From Calendula officinalis (Eukaryota; Streptophyta; Magnoliopsida; Asterales; Asteraceae): DNA of 64,000 nt. Where the stretch lies: positions 75,512,909 to 75,576,908 of the forward strand of contig OY970820.1 of NCBI GenBank assembly GCA_963853835.1. The letters are read 5' to 3'. Positions 1 through 10,525 of this stretch are shown here, in pieces. The notes under the pieces are model-generated. The model did not search any database and was not told the DNA's origin. It saw nothing but the letters and a program-made list of their open reading frames with translations. The position numbers and the translations under genes are program-made. How positions within the stretch are numbered: position 1 is the first letter of the stretch; every line of letters begins with the position of its first letter.

Positions 1-1013
1 TCCAACTTGTGTTTGGTTACAATCGGTTTGGTATTGCATGTTTAGGGGGAAGGTGCAGGAAAATACAGGAAAAAATGCAGGAATCGAGCCGCTGGAGCAA
101 GCTCACGATCGTGAACTTTGGTTCACATCGTGAACTATAGTTCACGTTCGTGAACTCCGGGCAGGGTTTTTCGGGTCATTTTTCAGGCGCGAATCTTCGA
201 CAGTTTGCTTGTTTGGTACCTGTTTGATCGGGTTAAGCGAGATAGGATATGTGCACATAGATGAAAAGGTTTTGCTTGAATGGTAGCAACAACTCGGTTA
301 GTGGCAATCGAGGATAGGGACGAGGTCAGTGTCGGATGGATAACGGCTGAGCATGGTGTATCGACTAACAGGGTATTCGAGGCTTACATGTATGTGTTGC
401 ATGGTTAAGGGGGTTTACCCGGGGTGTTGGATACAGCGCTATCGGTTACCGTGGTTTTGGCCGACCATGGTTTAATGCCCGCAAAGCCACCGATCCTCTC
501 AAATAGTGGTTACCCAAATCGGAGATGTAGAATTACTTCCGTGCTTAGTAATCGGAGATGTAGAATTACTTCCATGCTTAGTAGTCGGAGATGTAAATTA
601 CTTTTGTGCTTAGTGATTAGACAGTTAGTGGTTAGTTGTTCAGTGGAACAGTGGTTAAGAGGAGCAGTGGTTAAGTGGTTACGAGAAGTAACGATCGTGG
701 AGATGTTGGTGCTTGCTTGTTGAGCTTTACATAATTTGTAGATTATGTTCATTCACTTAGCTTTGTGCTAATCCCTCCTTCGTTGACTCTTTTCAGGTTG
801 ATCGGTGCTTGGGAAGGAATGGGTGTCCAAGCTCAAATGGATATGTTTTGTAAAATGAGTCATGTGATTAAGTGACACCGTTTAAATATTATTGTTTTGG
901 AGTTTATTTTTGGATGTTTGGTTTGTAAATCTAAACCTAAACTATTCATTATCTTTATGATTCCGCACACCTTTAAAAAAAAAGAAACGCTTTCTAAATT
1001 TTTCGGTGTTACA
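1..1013 (+). mobile_element. 3' part of a Gypsy-type LTR, cut by the window edge
   Basis: The stretch ends in CGGTGTTACA, the same terminus as the complete Gypsy-type LTRs at 37328-39102 and 5432-7680 (which end GAGGTGTTACA in their own orientation). It also shares the GATCGTGAAC / GTTCACG inverted motifs (about 107-160) with the solo LTR near 7410-7510. No open coding region is present. The left end lies outside the window, so it cannot be told whether this is a solo LTR or the 3' LTR of a longer element. Orientation is inferred from the terminus. Confidence 0.6.
517..614 (+). repeat. 33-bp tandem repeat, three copies, inside the LTR
   Basis: Three head-to-tail units start at 517, 550 and 583. 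Each begins AATCGGAGATGTA (third copy AGTCGG) and ends GTGCTTAGT or a one-base variant. Copies 1 and 2 differ at one base; copy 3 has lost one base and is more diverged. Internal tandem arrays are common in plant Gypsy LTRs. Confidence 0.85.
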
Positions 1014-1030
1014 GACACTTTTCATTTTTT

Positions 1031-1304
1031 AGTGTTTCAAAATAAGTTATACATTTTGAAAACTTACCATATTTGGTAAAAGGTAGTGGGGTCTACACCC
1101 ACTAACTATCTCCTTTAATATAATGAAAAGACACATTTACCCTTAATTTTACTTTTAAACATCATTAAATTCACTTCAATTAATCAATATATGTGGAACA
1201 CATCCTCCACTAACTATCAAATTTAATCTAATTAAATTTTATTATTATATTTTACCTCAAAAACCGTGAAATCTAAGTGTATCACTTATTTGAAACGGAG
1301 GAAG
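1031..1304. mobile_element. Degenerate Stowaway-like MITE
   Basis: The right end reads ACTTATTTGAAACGGAGGAAG followed by TA, a decayed Stowaway terminus. The left end has the matching inverted sequence TTTCAAAATAAGT at about 1035. The interior is AT-rich with no coding capacity and includes the phrase CCACTAACTATC, also present in the intact Stowaway at 3113-3376. The left terminus has lost its CTCCCTCCG part, so the exact start is uncertain. Confidence 0.55.
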
Positions 1305-1701
1305 TACATATAATACTAAATAAAATCAAATAAAAATCAAATAAAATATTACTAAGTAAATGTTCAATGATTACGAAATAATTTTGTCAACGAAATAAGA
1401 AATGTTAAGATAAATTTCTGAACAGTTCATTGAATTCAAACATTTGATGTTTTATTTATTAGACCATCATCTTTATCTTGTATTATTATTTTCAAACTTT
1501 GGCAATGTATAATTTATCTTATATTAATCTTTATAATCAAGAATAACACTCAATAAAATGTTGCAATGACAATGCTTGAGAATAAAATGAGCATGTCATT
1601 AGGTACGTAAGATATGCAATTTTGTTTGAGTGTTGTTCTTTCTTAATTTTATTTAAGATTAATGTGTGGTTTCCTACCCGTAGTTTTATATTATTCAAGT
1701 A

Positions 1702-2243
1702 GAGAACCGTTTAAGGAGGTCCATCACTTTACGAAGTTCCGATGAACAAATCTCAACCATTGATCAATAAGATCTAATAGTCAAGATTAATCACATATTT
1801 TATACATGAAGGGGTATTTTGGTCATTTGGCACTTAAAAAACTTTCGACATTTTTTTATTTTTTATTTTTTATTATTTTTTCGTTAAAAAATATATTTAT
1901 TTGATAATTACGTGTAATACTTAATCACATGTGATTTTCATGTGATTTTAGTGTAAAATCACATGTGATTGTATATTTAATCACATTCGATGTTTTAGTA
2001 CAATTACACGTGATTCAGTATGCAATCACATTATGTGTTATAAATGAAAAAATAATAACTTTTTTTAAATAATAAATAACAATTCTAAAATAAAAAATAA
2101 ACAAATATTTTTTTAAATGACCAAAATACCCCCTCAATGTATAAAATATGTGATTAGTCTTGATCAATAGATCTTATTGATCAATGGTTGAGATTTCTTC
2201 CTCGGTACTTCGTAAAAATGATGAACCTCCTTGAACGCAACTC
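1702..2243. mobile_element. MULE-type MITE with long inverted repeats and 10-bp TSD
   Basis: Left (1702 onward) and right (ending 2243) ends are inverted copies over roughly 130 bp; both contain AAGGAGGT(C/T)CATCA, CTCAACCATTGATCAATAAG and GGGGTATTTTGGTCATTT. The element is flanked by the perfect direct repeat TATTCAAGTA at 1692-1701 and 2244-2253, in the 8-11 bp range of Mutator-like elements. The 542-bp body has no ORF. The core carries several ATCACATGTGAT palindromes (about 1925-2000). It is non-autonomous. Confidence 0.85.
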
Positions 2244-2253
2244 TATTCAAGTA

Positions 2254-3110
2254 TCGACAAAAAGACAAAACAAAACATGTGTCAACCTATTATTACAAAG
2301 GAACTAGTCATTTTAGTTGCTACATATTATATAGATAAATGTTTAACACATGGATCGATCAGACCACTTCAACCATGACTTGAGGAACATTACGGCTCAA
2401 AGATGGCGAGTTTTTCGCTTACAGTCTACCTGTTTAGACCCGTCTGGTTATTACAAAACTCGGGGACCCATTGACCTGGTTGGTTCAAAAAATTTATGAT
2501 AATTTACATTTCTATTTTTTCGGTGTTTCGGCTTGACCCGTCGGTCAACTGGTTGACACATCACCTGGCCATCATACCTGTTGAGTAATAACTCGGGTTT
2601 TTTAACATTCGTAAATACTTTAGAAATTACGTATATACTTATTTACGAGATTATTAATTTAGGAATTATTACCAGGTTATTTAGGTACTTCTGAAATTAT
2701 GTATTTACGTATTTTAGGAATTATTTTCTATTTATGCCTTGTGACAAAAATTTAATTCGAATTCGAGAATATTCTTGCTTCAGTTCTGTTTTTTTTTTCT
2801 TCATATTAAAGCATTTGAAATTTTAAATTAGGAAGCTCATTTACATAGTTTACATAGTATTTAATATTTTACTTTTGAAAATTATAAACGTAAAATGGAA
2901 TCCGCAATTCTATTACGATTTGTTTTCCATATTCTGACATTTAAAATGTTAAATTAGGAAGCTTGCTTTAAGTCCAAAATTTATTCCATATTTAAGAATT
3001 TGAAAATGTTAAAGTAATAGGCTAATTTAAGACGTTTGAGCGGGAAAACTAATATTAAGAGGTGCTCAGAAAACGTCACGTGGGAAGCCAAAAGCTTCTT
3101 TTATTATATA
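2254..3110. other. AT-rich spacer without recognisable gene
   Basis: No ORF with family resemblance, RNA gene or mobile-element terminus could be recognised on either strand. A ~90-bp section near 2460-2600 is slightly GC-richer (repeated GACCCGT / GGTTGAC words) but matches nothing I can name. Confidence 0.5.
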
Positions 3111-3112
3111 TA

Positions 3113-3376
3113 CTCCCTCCGTCCCACAAAAAAAGTTCCCATTTCCCCTCTAAATTTTGTCCCACAAAAAAGTTCCCATTTCTCAAATGGTGAGGGACCA
3201 CTTAATAAAATAATATTAAAACTATGGACCCCACCACTAATTATCTTCTAAAAGCACTTTCTCTCTCCAGAAAACCTTATATTTTAATCAAAATATAATC
3301 ATGGACCCCACCACTAACTCTCTCCTAAATACTTGTGCTCATTAGAAATGGGAACTTTTTTGTGGGACGGAGGGAG
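3113..3376. mobile_element. Stowaway MITE
   Basis: Terminal inverted repeats are CTCCCTCCGTCCCAC... and ...GTGGGACGGAGGGAG, extending about 32 bp inward to GAAATGGG. Flanking TA dinucleotides at 3111-3112 and 3377-3378 are the expected Tc1/mariner-type target duplication. The 264-bp body is non-coding. The left end contains a second internal copy of the GTCCCACAAAAAAGTTCCC motif (about 3160-3180), a partial terminal duplication. Confidence 0.93.
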
Positions 3377-3452
3377 TAATAGATAATAGATACTTTTTTA
3401 AACGTTGTGATCATAGCGCATTGTTAAGTTAATGATTAACAAATAACAATCG

Positions 3453-3599
3453 TAATAGAATGAGAATAATTCCCTGCCTTTTCTCATTGATTTACATCAC
3501 TATATATAATTACATGGCTCCAATAACTATGGTATGAATATACACAATCATTCAAATAATAATTCAAATATATCTACAATATCTTTGTTAACTAATATA
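3453..3599 (-). repeat. 3' LTR of the Copia element
   Basis: About 119 bp (3453-3571) align with the other LTR at 22594-22711. On the minus strand a purine run GACTGCGGGGGTA (about 3598-3610) precedes it and is the likely polypurine tract. If the LTR starts directly after that tract it is about 147 bp, some 28 bp longer than the other LTR. The ends are not the usual TG...CA. Confidence 0.65.
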
Positions 3600-5426
3600 C
3601 CCCCGCAGTCTTAGCGGGAGGAGAGCGGATGCTGAGACTGGATCTGAAATCTTCAAATAGAAGCCTGGGTAATCCTTTCGTGAAAATATATGCGATTTGG
3701 TAGCAGGAAGGTACGTGGAGAACACGAACTTGTCCGCGTTGTGCCTTTTCACGAACAAAATGTATATCTAACTCGATGTGCTTTGTACGTTGATGTTGAA
3801 CTGGGTTTCCGGAGAGGTAAACCGCGTTGACATTGTCGCAATAAACCAAGGTAGCGATGGTGATGGGTTGGTGAAGTTCAAGTAATAAGTTGCGTAACCA
3901 ACACGTTTCAGAGACAACGTTTGCGACTCCACGATATTCTGCCTCGGCACTAGAACGGGACAACGTGGTCTGACGTTTAGCCGACCACGAGATGAGAGTG
4001 TCGCCAAGGTAGACACAGTAACCGGAGGTGGAGCGGCGGGTGTCAGGGCACCCGGCCTAGTCAGCGTCGGTATAGGAGACTAGGGATTTAAGTGATGTTT
4101 TGAAGAGATACAAACCATGAGATACGGTGCGTTTCACGTAGCGCAAGACACGTTTAAGTGCATCCCAATGAGAGGAACGGGGTGCATGCATGTGAAGGCA
4201 CGGTTGTTGCACGGTGTAGGAGATGTCCGGCCGTGTGAAGGTGAGGTATTGAAGGGCCCCTGCTAAACTTCTGTAAGTGGTGGGATTATCGATAGGAGTG
4301 CCGGATAAACCACTTACTCACTGAGCTTAAGGTTTTTATCCACTAGAGTAGCAACTGGATTACAAGAAGACATGCCAGCTCTTTCAAGAATTTCAAGGGC
4401 ATATTTATGTTGAGAGAGGAACATGTGATCGGTACCGCGAGCAACTGAGATGCCGAGGAAATAACTCAGTGGAACAAGGTCTTTCATGGCGAATTCTTTT
4501 GCAAGTAGTGCCATAAACTGTTGACGAAGTGTGTCAGAAGAGGTGGTGAGAATGATATCATCAACGTAGAGAAGAATGTAAGCCATGTCTTTCCCGTTTT
4601 TGTAGATGAGTAACGAATGGTCACATTTGCCATCAGAAAAACTGAGAGTGTATACATAACCGGTGAATCGTTGATACCAACCCCGTGGTGCCTGTTTTAG
4701 ACCGTAAAGGGACTTTTTGAGCAAGCACACGTGGTCTGGGTAACGGGAATCTCGAAAACCCATATGTTGATGCATGTAAACCATTTCGTCCAAGTTTCCG
4801 TGTAAAAAGGCGTTTTTAACATCCAATTGGTGAATAGACCACGAGTGCGATAAAGCTATCGTTAAAACAGCCCGTATGGTTGCGGGTTTTACCACGGGAC
4901 TAAAAGTTTCTCCACAATCAACTCAAACCTGTTGAGACCTGCCATCACAAACCAAACGAGCTTTGTATCGCTCACAAGAACCGTCAGATTTCTTTTTATG
5001 TTTAAAAATTCACATGCAACGTATAATATTCATATTAGGGCGAGAGGAATTAGCTCCCACGTCTTATTAGAAATAAGGGCATTAAACTCGTCAGTCATGG
5101 CATGGCTCCAATTTGGGTTGGATAGGGCGGTAGTGGGGTTTTTAGGGATGGGTGAGCTGGTAATGGAGGTATTTAGATTAAATTGTTGTTTGGGTTTGGA
5201 GGTACCAACCATGCTACGGGTTGACATGGTGCGTGTGGGAGGTTGTGGAGTGGACTGTTGTGTAGTTTGGGTCGTGGGTGGAGGGGACCGAGAGGGCATC
5301 CATATGTGTATTATTGTTCGTAGGTGGGAAAGGAGGGTGGGGGATAGTAGCTACGGGTGGGGTGGTAGGAGGAGTGTGTGCTACGGGTGGGGTGGTAGGA
5401 AGAGTGTGTGGGTTGGAATCTATATT
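3592..5426 (-). pseudogene. Copia pol fragment: reverse transcriptase and RNase H
   Basis: On the minus strand a 193-residue open stretch (4895 to 4314) has the Copia reverse-transcriptase landmarks HQLDVKNAFLHGNL, SLYGLKQAPRGW and the catalytic YVDD (in LLYVDDIILT). After a frame break, 3963 to 3592 shows Copia RNase H: SRSSAEAEYRGVA, CDN and RTKHIELDIHFVRE, ending just before the polypurine tract. The N-terminal RT part (about 5299-5030, with SNPNWSHAMTDEFNAL and TWELIP) is in another frame. Frame breaks and stops make it non-functional. The upstream end is cut at 5426-5431 by the solo LTR insertion. Confidence 0.9.
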
Positions 5427-5431
5427 GTTGG

Positions 5432-7680
5432 TGTAACACCTCAATTTTCAAAACATCTTTTAAAACATATTTTTAAATAAAAATATTACAAAGTCAATTT
5501 CCCAAAATACAGTTTAACAAAAACCTTTTAAAAGTTTATCAGAGTATTAAAACCGGTGTTACAATATAATATCATAACTATAGGATAAACGGGATCTACC
5601 TACGAGCTCCCGAGCTAATCAACACTAGGCCACTTCTATCGTGACCTTTTAATCCATCGATCTCGAACCTGAGTAGATAGCCAAAAACAAAGTAGTACGT
5701 GAGACAAAATAGTCTCATGAGATACATGGGTTTTCGACTCATTCTCAAATATAATAACAGTCATATTCATTACTCTTCTGTATTCATTTATTACTTATTA
5801 ACTCGTGATCTTATCATTTTTATACATATATTAGTAAGCTAACCATACGCTTACTCTCATCAAAATCACATACTTGTAAGCTAACCTGAGCTTACACATA
5901 CTTTATCACATACGCTACGGACCTCTCCGAAGCAAACTCCCCCGATGTGGGTTATCTAGGTAGACTCCCCCGTTTCCGGGTTATCTATTGCTCCCTCGAT
6001 TTCCGGGTTATCTGAAACTCCCCCGCTTTCTGGGTTATCTATGTCTCGACACACTACCTTGCGCAGGGTGGTACCGCCCCAAGTAGGTGTCACTAACTCC
6101 CCCAACTTGTGTGGGTTATTTATGATTCGGATCCTTTTCTCAACACATATTGAAATCATCAAATATGGGACTATGCCCCAATAATACATACTCAAACATA
6201 AATTAGAATACATCTATTCTAATTATCATATTATTCTCGTTTCTTATTCAATTTCAATATTGACTTTACCAAGTCCTTTATTAAATAAAACATATTTATC
6301 ATTTATCAAAATTATATTACTAGAATATATATTTATTACTAGTCACTTTATTTCTATTCTCTTAGCAATTCAATCACTACCTTTATTAGTATAATATACT
6401 AATCAATATTCGTTACTTAAAAATCATTGTTATTAGCTTTATTAATAGATATTATTAATAAACCAAATATCATAGTTTCTTAATCATTACTCTTAATCAA
6501 ACATCATATTAATAAAGAGTTATTAATTACTTTTTATTATCATAATCTCTTTCAAAAATCATTAGTCATTTAGACATATTTAAATAGTCTACTACTTGCA
6601 TTTACTTCCCTTTTTAATCATATCTTTATTAAAAACATTTATTAATAAATACTCGTAAAACATCATAGTTTTTAGAATCATTTGCTATGTTCTCAGTAAA
6701 AGTCTCATGTACTCACCTTAGCCTAGCTAACTCCAAACCGCGTTTAATAACACGAATCATTGCTTTCCAACTTGTGAAATGTCACCAATCTTTAGGTCTT
6801 CTTGACCTAGCATCAATATCATCACAATAACTAGTTATTATCCATAACTAATCACTAAACAATCCATAACAACACTCCTAACCACCAAGTTCATCCAACT
6901 TGGTGAAATCTCAAAACCCTAGTTCAAGATTTCCATCAACAAAACTCAAATCTAACAAGAACACAAGGTTCTTAAGCTTACAAAGATTGTTCTACACTCA
7001 TCTTAGTCATCTCCCCCAACGATAACTTGGTAGGTTACCCAAACCACCATTTTTCCCCAATTAAAGTTCATAACTAGCTAGATAATCATCAAATCCATGT
7101 TATGAACAAATTTTCCTTGACAATATGTTGTAGATCTAAGTTATATAAACTCAATTTCATCACCCATTACAAACCCTCCAACTAGGGTTTGCATACTTCA
7201 CCATTTTCACCCAAAAACATCATCTATAACTAAAAGGAGAAGAGATTTACCTTATATTTCAACAATGGAATGAGAATCTTCAAGATTGAGTGTGAAAATC
7301 GGTTCCAGTGGCCTCCTTACACTCAAAATTGTATACTCACACTTGGGAGAATGTTCTAGGGTTTGGAAATGAGAGAAATGACAAAAAAACCCGATTTTAT
7401 GCTGTTTCAGCAAAGTTCGCGCCGTGAACTCATCGTGAACTTCCTAGAATAAAAAACCCAACATCTCTGGCCAAATTTCACGTTCGTGAAATTTAGTTCC
7501 CGATCGTGAACTTTGGGCTGCAGCTTTTAATGTCCTTTTCGACACGGTTTCGTCCGTAACTTTCTCATACGATGTCCAAATAACACGAAACCAACTCCTA
7601 CGTTCTTTAAATGATTTATCCTTATTTATCATATTTTTTTCATAATTTTGTTTAACACAAAAGAAATTCAGGTCGTTACA
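5432..7680 (-). mobile_element. Solo Gypsy-type LTR inserted in the Copia pol
   Basis: On the minus strand it begins TGTAACGACCTGAATTTC (7680 downward) and ends GAGGTGTTACA (5432). The perfect direct repeat GTTGG flanks it at 5427-5431 and 7681-7685. Copia pol sequence resumes on both sides (linker region left, integrase C-terminus right). No internal gag-pol is present, so this is one LTR of about 2.25 kb left after recombination between two LTRs. Its termini match the intact element at 37328-45155, so the families are related. Confidence 0.9.
5936..6045 (-). repeat. Short tandem repeat inside the solo LTR
   Basis: About four imperfect units of roughly 30 bp share CTCCC(C/T)CGNTTTC(C/T)GGG and TTATCTA. 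A looser fifth copy lies near 6097-6122 (CTCCCCCAACTTGTGTGGG). The young LTR at 37328-39102 has an analogous GGGGGATCCCCGGT repeat in the corresponding part. Confidence 0.7.
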
Positions 7681-7685
7681 GTTGG

Positions 7686-8377
7686 GGTTTGGAGTGGGGA
7701 TCGCAGAGGGTGTGGGGGGGGGGGGGGTAAGAGAGGTTGCGGTGGTGGAGTTGTTTAAGAAGGAGGGATGAATGTCTTGGTGAAAAAAATTCATAGGATG
7801 GTTTAGGGTTGGAATGTGTAGCGAAAGGGAAGACTTTTTCATCAAAGAGTACGTGGCGGGAAAGAATGATTTGTCTCGTGGTAAGATCATAACACTTGTA
7901 CCCCCTGTGGTTTGAGGGGTATCCAAGGAAGACACAAGGAGAAGAGCGTTTTTTGAGTTTGTTTATGGTAGTGGACGGTATTAATGGGTAACAAAAGGCA
8001 ACCAAAAACACGAAGATGGGTGTAGGAGGGAGTTCGATTATAAAGAATAGAGGTGGGGGTGGAGTGGTTGATAAGTTTGCTAGGTAAGATGTTAAGAATG
8101 TAGGTTGCCATTCGAAGGGCGTGGTGCCAAAAGGATGGTGGGACGTTAGAGTGAGCTAGAAGGGTGCGAATAATGTTGTTAATAGAACGAATTTTGCGTT
8201 CCGCTTTGCCGTCTTGAGAAGAAGTGTAGGGACAAGAGAAACGAAATAGCATGCCATTTTTAGAGAAACATTGTTGGAATTGGGTATTAGAGTATTCTTT
8301 TCCATTATCACATTGAAATGTTTTTATAGGGCATTGAAATTGTGTAGTAATAAGCTTTAATGTGTGCAATGCTGCTG
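7686..8377 (-). pseudogene. Copia integrase, C-terminal half
   Basis: On the minus strand from about 8377 down, the translation shows CPIKTFQCDNGKEY (second catalytic Asp of the D,D,E integrase core), TSSQDGKAERKIR (third catalytic Glu) and ALRMATYILNILPSK. After a frame change it shows SSPCVFLGYPSNHRGYKCY and SRHVLFDEKVFPFA, the GKGY-like C-terminal part typical of Copia integrases. A run of 14 Gs (about 7717-7730) lies in the linker after it. The upstream half of the domain is separated by organelle-derived DNA. Confidence 0.88.
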
Positions 8378-8950
8378 TAGTATCTTTGTCTTGGCTCTTT
8401 CCGGATTCTATCTGCTGGGTGATTTCCTGTGATCCGTTCAATGGCAAGCGAAGCGATCTTTCGTAAAAGCACGAAGAAAGGGGTTAGCTAGCTTGAGAGA
8501 ACCATGTCGAAGGAACTCGGCAAAATGACCCCGTAACTTCGGGAGAAGGTCCTGCTGTTCCATTCAACTACATTTGTTCCTGTAATCCATAGCCTAACAG
8601 AACGCAGCAGCGAGGGACAACCCGCCCATACAGCCAGCGGGGAGGATGGCACTACTGGCAAAGACCGTCTGGCGAAAACGCCGAACGCTACGGCGAACTT
8701 GAGAGTCGCCTCACTCCCCACTTCTTGGGTAAGAATGATCAAGAAACCATTTTTTTTGGCATGATATGTGGTTGAATTCTCCTCTGCAGGTAGACAACCC
8801 TCCTCGGCCTCATATCTCTGTCAAAGAGGCCTTCAATGACCCCAATTTGATGGATGAAATTCTGAGCCGGCAGGGGAACTTGAGTCTCAGCAGAACCTTC
8901 CAATCAAGATAGGTCAAGGGCGCGTCGGAACGGTCGGTGCAACTAAACAC

Positions 8951-8984
<34 letters not shown>

Positions 8985-9117
8985 CCTTACGGCAACAAAA
9001 AAAGCGAAACGTATTCTCTTATCTAAGCTTCTTCCCTGTGCATTAGCTCCCCCCATGGTAGATGGTTCAACCACGCCCGGTTCCACGAAATGATTGAGAA
9101 CTACGACAGGGTCGAAA
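8378..9117. other. Organelle-derived insert (rRNA-like patches) in the Copia integrase
   Basis: The block is much less AT-rich than its surroundings and contains pieces of bacterial-type rRNA. Positions about 8512-8552 (GAAGGAACTCGGCAAAATGA, then CCCCGTAACTTCGGGAGAAGG) match the 23S-type large-subunit rRNA. Positions about 8938-8992 (AAACACGAGGGTTGCGCTCG then TTGCGGGACTTAACCCAACA) are the reverse complement of a 16S-type small-subunit segment. The GTGTTTAGTTG context of the latter looks plastid rather than mitochondrial, from memory. The intervening DNA is unassigned and may be mitochondrial spacer. Copia integrase coding sequence flanks it on both sides, so it inserted after the retrotransposon. 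Edges are good to about 20 bp. Confidence 0.8.
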
Positions 9118-9335
9118 TGCATTTGGTTCTTTGTCTTCTAAAAGTTTTGAAAGATAGAAAAGACTTGAGATTTTTGACCAAGGGGATATGTCCACAAAAC
9201 GTTTGTGAAATCATCTAAGAATAATATGTAATAACGATGACCTCCCGAACTTGGGATTGGGGAGGTTCATAAATCATTGTAAAGAATATCAAATGGAGAA
9301 TTTGTACGAGACATAGAATCATTAAAAGGTAATCT
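9118..9335 (-). pseudogene. Copia integrase, N-terminal half
   Basis: The minus strand reads RLPFNDSMSRTNSPFDIL, then TSPIPSSGGHRYYILFLDDF and LWTYPLGQKSQVFSIF, the first half of a Copia integrase core with the LDDF motif. Single in-frame stops interrupt it. It is bounded by organelle DNA on one side (9117) and by the solo LTR on the other; AATCT at 9331-9335 is one copy of that LTR's target duplication. The HHCC zinc-finger part continues at 20949 and beyond. Confidence 0.88.
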
Positions 9336-9862
9336 TGAAGGGTTTCACTACGCACCATGCGACTGATCAACCACTTGGGTCGACCTCCTAGTGCACTTGG
9401 TTCGAACCATGACTGACCAAGAACATGAACTTGTTCTTGACCGGTTAAAACCAACTAGCTGATTTAATCCCTAAAAGCGGAACTGGGATTAAACCTAATC
9501 CTTAAACCCTAAAGGATTGGGATGTTGGAGTTCTAGATTAGGTTAACAAGAAAGAAACCTTGTACGAAGAACTCGAACACACACATTGCTTGTGTGGTTT
9601 GTTCGACCATCAACCGAAGAACCCTAGGGTTCTTTGGTCGAATTCGTCCAAGAGGGGAGAAGGGAGAAAAGTGTTTCCCAAAACATACATTGTTGATTGC
9701 TTAAGATAGATCCACTGATGATGAACAAGTCGAGCGATCTTCTAGTTGATCTAAGCAATGAACTTGGTTCTTCAAGACTTGAAGAACACGAAGAACACAA
9801 AGGCTTGTGTTGGTGTGTGTATTCGGCCGAAGCCAAGGAGGAGGAGGAAGTATTTCGTGAGG

Positions 9863-10441
9863 TGATGAGGTTAGTAGGGATTACCTATGTATATATAGGC
9901 AAATCCCCAAAACCTAAATGAGGATGGGCTTTTATGTTCACGAGCCCACGTGACAATTAGACCATGGCCCACGTCACAATTCCGCTGTCTGTCAAGTCAT
10001 GACCGAAGTTATCACCGTCTGTCAGAATTGTCAGCGCCTGTCAGAATTGTCAGCGCCTGTCATTGGAGTCGTGGCTGACGTCCGGTCATAATGGCGGTTC
10101 ATGACTGCTTTATTGCAGTCATAATAGTAAGGCATTACACGATCATTGACGCCATCATAATGGCGCTTCATGACTGCTTTATTGTAGTCATAATGGGCCA
10201 ACGTTCCATATACCTGAGAATGGCCATATAAATACATGGCCTAACTCATTGTCGAGAACACACTGAGACAGATTCAAAAAGCCTTAAAACATAGAGTTCA
10301 CGCACTCTTACTTTCACCTTCGCACTCAACCTCGATCACCCTAGGTTCGCCAAGAACTTGTTGGGTCTGCACTGTGATCATCACAGGAGATCCAAGGTTG
10401 ACGTCGCCTAGTCTTTGTGTTTGACAATCGTTGTCTGAACA
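9863..10441 (+). repeat. 5' LTR of the Tat Gypsy element
   Basis: It begins TGATGAGGTTAG and ends GTCTGAACA. It contains a TGTATATATAGG box near the left end, two tandem CTGTCAGAATTGTCAGCGC units (about 10017-10060) and a ~60-bp imperfect duplication around CATGACTGCTTTATTG (about 10098 and 10169). The 3' copy is the same length. Confidence 0.95.
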
Positions 10442-10459
10442 TTGGCGCCATCCGCGGGA
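10442..10459 (+). promoter_or_regulatory. Primer-binding site of the Tat element
   Basis: TTGGCGCCATCCGCGGGA follows the 5' LTR directly. The TGGCGCC start is typical of Tat/Athila-type elements. I cannot name the priming tRNA with certainty from sequence alone. Confidence 0.75.
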
Positions 10460-10525
10460 CACGTTTTTAAACAGCGTTTCACTTTTCCAAACTTTTTTTT
10501 TCCTTCTCAGTAATCAACCGTTTCT

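Noticed and set aside
5214..5480. Thr/Pro-rich frames on minus and the 182-codon frame on plus (4932-5480)
   Set aside because: The minus one is the degraded Copia linker region; the plus one is its shadow and crosses into the solo LTR.
7717..7730. Run of 14 Gs as a functional or G-quadruplex site
   Set aside because: It lies in a decayed Copia linker that is Pro-coding on the other strand; simple slippage or an assembly artefact is more likely.
8488..8742. 84-codon minus-strand frame
   Set aside because: It overlaps the 23S-like organelle patch and has no protein meaning.
10031..10237. 68-codon minus-strand frame, found again at 19941-20147
   Set aside because: It occurs at the same place in both LTRs of the Tat element and reads through its internal duplication; it is not a gene.
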